DNA of 18,229 nucleotides, taken from contig JAZKYL010000085.1 in assembly GCA_045612105.1 (NCBI GenBank), positions 1 through 18,229 on the forward strand, read 5' to 3'. Of this stretch, positions 15,928-18,229 are shown one piece after another. The notes beneath the pieces were generated by a model. It did not search any database and had not been told where the DNA came from. It saw only the letters and a list, made by a program, of their open reading frames with translations. The translations under genes were made by a program, and so were the position numbers. The DNA comes from SVTX01 sp045612105 (GTDB taxonomy: Bacteria > Bacillota > Clostridia > Oscillospirales > CAG-272). Every line of letters begins with the position of its first letter. The first letter of the stretch is position 1.

Positions 15928-16335
15928 TCAGATATACTTCTTAACGAGATCGCTTGCTTCCTCGGTGGGAATAGAAGAGGTCATAACAACGTTAACGTCA
16001 AGCTTAGCGGTAAGCTCGTCAACTTCCTTCAAGAATGCCTCAAATCCTGCGATATCGTTGTTGGAGATCTTGAGAGCTCCGTCTATAAAGAGATCGGTAA
16101 CGTCGTGGTTGCTTGCAAGAATACCTGCAACAAATCCATAGAGAGCCTCTGCATCGAATACGAGGTATTCGTTGGTGTTGATAAGACGAACGGTAGGCTT
16201 GATATCAAAGCGGAGACCTACTCCCTTTTCGATACAAACAACGTTACCGCTGCTCTTTTCAGCTGCTTCGTTTACCATGGAAATGAGAGCCTTGGTCTTG
16301 CCTGTGCCCTTGACGCCGATGATAATTTTAACCAT
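15928..16335 (-). CDS. Small P-loop protein of unknown function
   Basis: 135 aa. It begins almost at once with a Walker A motif, GVKGTGKT (residues 7-14), and has a Walker B-like strand DLFIDGA (81-87), followed by a strand ending VVMTSS that resembles a sensor position. Related small proteins in Clostridia are, from memory, often labelled 'twitching motility protein PilT', but at 135 aa it lacks the PilT architecture and no pilus genes are near, so that label is not supported. It should bind a nucleotide; its target is unknown. Start: AAGGAG lies 6 bases before the ATG at 16335. It has its own consensus promoter and a small leader hairpin, and lrp lies 120 bases downstream. Confidence 0.88.
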   Translation of the reverse strand: MVKIIIGVKGTGKTKALISMVNEAAEKSSGNVVCIEKGVGLRFDIKPTVRLINTNEYLVFDAEALYGFVAGILASNHDVTDLFIDGALKISNNDIAGFEAFLKEVDELTAKLDVNVVMTSSIPTEEASDLVKKYI

Positions 16336-16349
16336 AATGTACTCCTTCT

Positions 16350-16365
16350 GCCGCCTGTTTGCGGC
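16350..16365. other. Small hairpin before the P-loop gene
   Basis: GCCGC and GCGGC flank a 6-base loop, placed a few bases upstream of the AAGGAG ribosome-binding site. It is short and may be incidental. Confidence 0.3.
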
Positions 16366-16409
16366 TCTGTATTTTTAAGATTCCTTGCGGATTTTATTGT
16401 CTTTATACA

Positions 16410-16438
16410 ATTATAGCATAGTTTACGAATAATTGCAA
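16410..16438 (-). promoter_or_regulatory. Sigma-A promoter of the P-loop gene
   Basis: Minus strand: TTGCAA (16433-16438), a 17-base spacer ending in TGC (extended -10), and a perfect TATAAT (16410-16415). The predicted leader is about 67 bases. Confidence 0.8.
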
Positions 16439-16483
16439 GTGGTAAAATAAAATTTGTGCAATTTTTTCGCAAAAAATTTCTAA

Positions 16484-16503
16484 AAAAGCTTACTTCAGCT
16501 TTT
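16484..16503 (-). terminator. Weak candidate terminator at the end of pgi
   Basis: On the minus strand AAAAGCT and AGCTTTT form a 7-bp stem around 6 bases that include most of the stop codon, followed by further T's (T6 in total). An AT-only hairpin (AATTTTTT/AAAAAATT around GCG) lies just beyond. Neither is strong. Confidence 0.35.
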
Positions 16504-17827
16504 CTTCCAGCTCTGCGCGCAGCTCCTCATAACCGGGCTTACCGAGAAGCGCAAACATATTCTTCTTGTACGCCTCAACACCGGGCTGATTGAAGGGGTT
16601 GACTCCAAGCATATATCCGGAAATAGCGCAAGCAAGCTCGAAGAAATAGAGCAGATAACCGAGCGCAAACTCGCTTCTTTCAGACATTTCGATCAAGATG
16701 TTGGGCACACCGCCGTCAACGTGAGCAAGCAGAGTTCCCTGCATAGCGGTCTTCTTAACTGTGTTCAGATCAACACCCGAGAGGAAGTTGAGTCCGTCAA
16801 TATTGTTGGGATCGTGAGGGATCTTGAACTCGATACCGTTGTTCTCTACGGAAATAACGGTCTCAAAAAGATTTCTGTTACCCTCCTGAATGAACTGACC
16901 GAGAGAGTGCAGATCGGTGGAGAAAATGACCGACGCGGGGAAAATACCGCGAAGATCCTTGCCTTCGCTCTCTCCGTAAAGCTGCTTCCACCACTCGTTG
17001 AGCATCTTAGCGTAGTTCTCGTAGCCTACGAGAATTTCGGTAACCTTTCCCTTGCGGTAAAGAATATTTCTGATAGCCGCGTACTTGTAAGCGTCATTCT
17101 TCTGAATGTCCTCATCCTGATAAGCGAGACGAGCCGCATCAGCACCCTGCATAAGAGCGTCGATATCACAGCCTGCGACCGCGATGGGAAGCAGACCTAC
17201 TGCGGTGAGAACCGAAAAACGACCTCCAACGTCGTCCGGAACAACAAAGGTCTCGTAGCCCGCCTCAGTGGAAAAGCTCTTCAGCGTTCCTCTTGCCTTG
17301 TCGGTGGTTACGAAAATTCTTTCTCTTGCGCCGTCTTTGCCGTACTTCTTCTCAAGCATCTCGCGGAAAACTCTGAATGCAACCGCAGGCTCGGTGGTAG
17401 TACCCGACTTGGAAATTACGTTGATGCAAACGTCTCTACCCTCGCAAAGCTCAACGATCTCGGCAAGGGAAACCGCGCTGATATCGCATCCCGCGAAATA
17501 GATGTCGGGAGTATCCTTTTTAAGATTGTTATAATTAGCCGACTTCAAAAACTCGATAACCGCTCTTGCTCCGAGATAAGAGCCACCGATACCGATGACT
17601 ACGAAAACGTCGCAATTCTTCTGAATCTTAGCGGAAGCCGCCTTTATTCTTGCGAATTCTTCCTTGTCATAGTTCTCGGGAAGGTCTACCCAACCTAAAA
17701 AGTCGTTGCCCGCACCGCTCTTCTCACGAAGAAGCTTGTGAGATGCGCTGACAGCACTCTGAATATTTGCATATTCGTGCTCGGCGATAAAACCCGATAA
17801 ATACTTGTCCGAAAGCTTGATTGCCAT
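16490..17827 (-). CDS. pgi: Glucose-6-phosphate isomerase
   Basis: 445 aa, matching the short Bacillus-type PGI. The first SIS domain opens with VIGIGGSYLGARA (about 77-89). Both PROSITE-type PGI signatures are visible: DVGGRFSVLTAVG and, near the C-terminus, the GYMLGVNPFNQPGVEAYKK stretch. The YGESEGKD and FIQEGNR segments supply active-site residues. It interconverts glucose-6-phosphate and fructose-6-phosphate in glycolysis and gluconeogenesis in the cytoplasm. Start: GGAGG lies 7 bases before the ATG at 17827. A consensus promoter lies ~57 bases upstream, and the next gene downstream has its own promoter, so pgi is probably monocistronic. Confidence 0.97.
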   Translation of the reverse strand: MAIKLSDKYLSGFIAEHEYANIQSAVSASHKLLREKSGAGNDFLGWVDLPENYDKEEFARIKAASAKIQKNCDVFVVIGIGGSYLGARAVIEFLKSANYNNLKKDTPDIYFAGCDISAVSLAEIVELCEGRDVCINVISKSGTTTEPAVAFRVFREMLEKKYGKDGARERIFVTTDKARGTLKSFSTEAGYETFVVPDDVGGRFSVLTAVGLLPIAVAGCDIDALMQGADAARLAYQDEDIQKNDAYKYAAIRNILYRKGKVTEILVGYENYAKMLNEWWKQLYGESEGKDLRGIFPASVIFSTDLHSLGQFIQEGNRNLFETVISVENNGIEFKIPHDPNNIDGLNFLSGVDLNTVKKTAMQGTLLAHVDGGVPNILIEMSERSEFALGYLLYFFELACAISGYMLGVNPFNQPGVEAYKKNMFALLGKPGYEELRAELEEKLK

Positions 17828-17883
17828 ATTTTAACCTCCAAAAAGCTGAAAAGCCAATTAATAATTACTTTATTTGAGATTTT

Positions 17884-17912
17884 AGTATACCATATTTTTG
17901 CTCTCTTTTCAA
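17884..17912 (-). promoter_or_regulatory. Sigma-A promoter of pgi
   Basis: Minus strand: TTGAAA (17907-17912), a 17-base spacer ending in TGG (extended -10), and TATACT (17884-17889). The predicted 5' leader is about 50 bases and ends in the GGAGG site. Confidence 0.8.
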
Positions 17913-17961
17913 GAGTATTTTCAAGAAATTTCAGATAAATTTTATTTTCACGAAATAATGC

Positions 17962-18166
17962 TTCAAATTTTGATTTGTCGGGGACGCGGGGGAGGACGCG
18001 TTCGAGAAACTTTTTGAAAAAAGTTTCTCGAGCTCTTCAAAAACTTCCCCGCAAAAAGGATTAAAATGTAGCCATTTCGTTTTATAAAACCGTGAGAATT
18101 TTAATCTAAGCCTTTCTGCTATCGTGTTGCAAGTTTAGTTGGAAACTCTTTAATCAAAAGAGTTTC
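17962..18166 (+). repeat. Right copy of ~205-bp structured intergenic repeat
   Basis: This is the inverted counterpart of 7-209. It runs from TTCAAATTTTGATTTG, through GGGGACGCGGGGGAGGACGCG and the long hairpin, CTTCAAAAACTTCCCCGC, GTAGCCATTTCG and GCTATCGTGTTGC, to a terminal hairpin at 18141-18167. It starts about 50 bases upstream of the pgi -35. The 402 bases from 17828 to the window end hold the pgi leader and promoter, this repeat and two short inverted repeats; no gene is seen. Confidence 0.8.
18002..18031. other. Long hairpin in right repeat
   Basis: TCGAGAAACTTTTT and AAAAAGTTTCTCGA form a perfect 14-bp stem around GA, identical in its arms to the hairpin at 140-170 but with a different loop. 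Confidence 0.7.
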
Positions 18167-18167
18167 C
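18141..18167. other. Terminal hairpin of right repeat
   Basis: GGAAACTCTTT and AAAGAGTTTCC form a perfect 11-bp stem around AATCA. The left copy keeps a 9-bp version with one bulged base at 8-30. Confidence 0.65.
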
Positions 18168-18180
18168 TATACACCAACGA

Positions 18181-18227
18181 GGGCACTTGTGCCCGAAGTA
18201 ACAACACTGATAGAAGATAAACTTCGG
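18181..18227. other. Hairpins at the right edge
   Basis: GGGCAC-TT-GTGCCC (18181-18194) is a perfect 6-bp stem. CCGAAGT (18193-18199) and ACTTCGG (18221-18227) form a second, wider inverted repeat that ends at the window edge. They may belong to an element or terminator continuing outside the window. Confidence 0.4.
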
Positions 18228-18229
18228 TT

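Noticed and set aside
15928..16335. PilT / type IV pilus motor assignment
   Set aside because: 135 aa, no PilT secretion-ATPase architecture and no pilus genes nearby; only a generic P-loop is visible.
7..18166. The whole window as a composite transposon bounded by inverted repeats
   Set aside because: There is no transposase or integrase and no target-site duplication that I can see, and the cargo is core housekeeping genes.

Overview
The window reads as an 18.2-kb chromosomal stretch from a Gram-positive, probably anaerobic bacterium of class Clostridia (Bacillota). Three things suggest this: strong AAGGAG/GGAGG ribosome-binding sites, sigma-A type promoters, and the gene set (HemZ-type radical-SAM enzyme, CdaA/CdaR, a bifunctional Rel, a COG2509 flavoprotein, and a small P-loop protein that is often mislabelled PilT). 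All 14 genes I can support lie on the minus strand, so transcription runs from high to low coordinates. I see no tRNA, rRNA, CRISPR array, transposase, prophage or toxin gene.

In order of transcription: (i) pgi (glucose-6-phosphate isomerase) has its own consensus promoter. (ii) A 135-aa P-loop protein follows, with its own promoter, then an Lrp/AsnC regulator whose stop overlaps the start of a class I/II aminotransferase, then a 250-aa multispanning membrane protein. This unit ends at a very good intrinsic terminator with a UUCG tetraloop (13263-13290). (iii) A third consensus promoter at 13151-13179 starts a tight run: pncB (NAD salvage), cdaA (c-di-AMP synthase), cdaR (its YbbR partner), a COG2509 FAD-dependent dehydrogenase, recJ and rel. 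(iv) After longer, hairpin-rich gaps come dtd, hemZ and a uridine-kinase-family gene.

The genes are mainly housekeeping: sugar-phosphate metabolism, NAD salvage, amino-acid transamination, two nucleotide second messengers (c-di-AMP and (p)ppGpp), DNA repair and D-aminoacyl-tRNA proofreading. The c-di-AMP synthase lies in the same close-packed run as the (p)ppGpp synthetase/hydrolase. The usual glmM partner of cdaA-cdaR is absent from this window.

The most unusual structure lies outside the genes. Two copies of a roughly 205-bp structured intergenic repeat sit at the two ends of the window (7-209 and 17962-18166) in inverted orientation and bracket the whole gene block. A degenerate partial copy lies in the dtd-rel gap (3374-3440). 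The two end copies share a long hairpin and keep a second hairpin despite sequence drift. I found no convincing evidence of a wholly new multi-gene system; the repeat family and a divergent segment of CdaA are the best leads.
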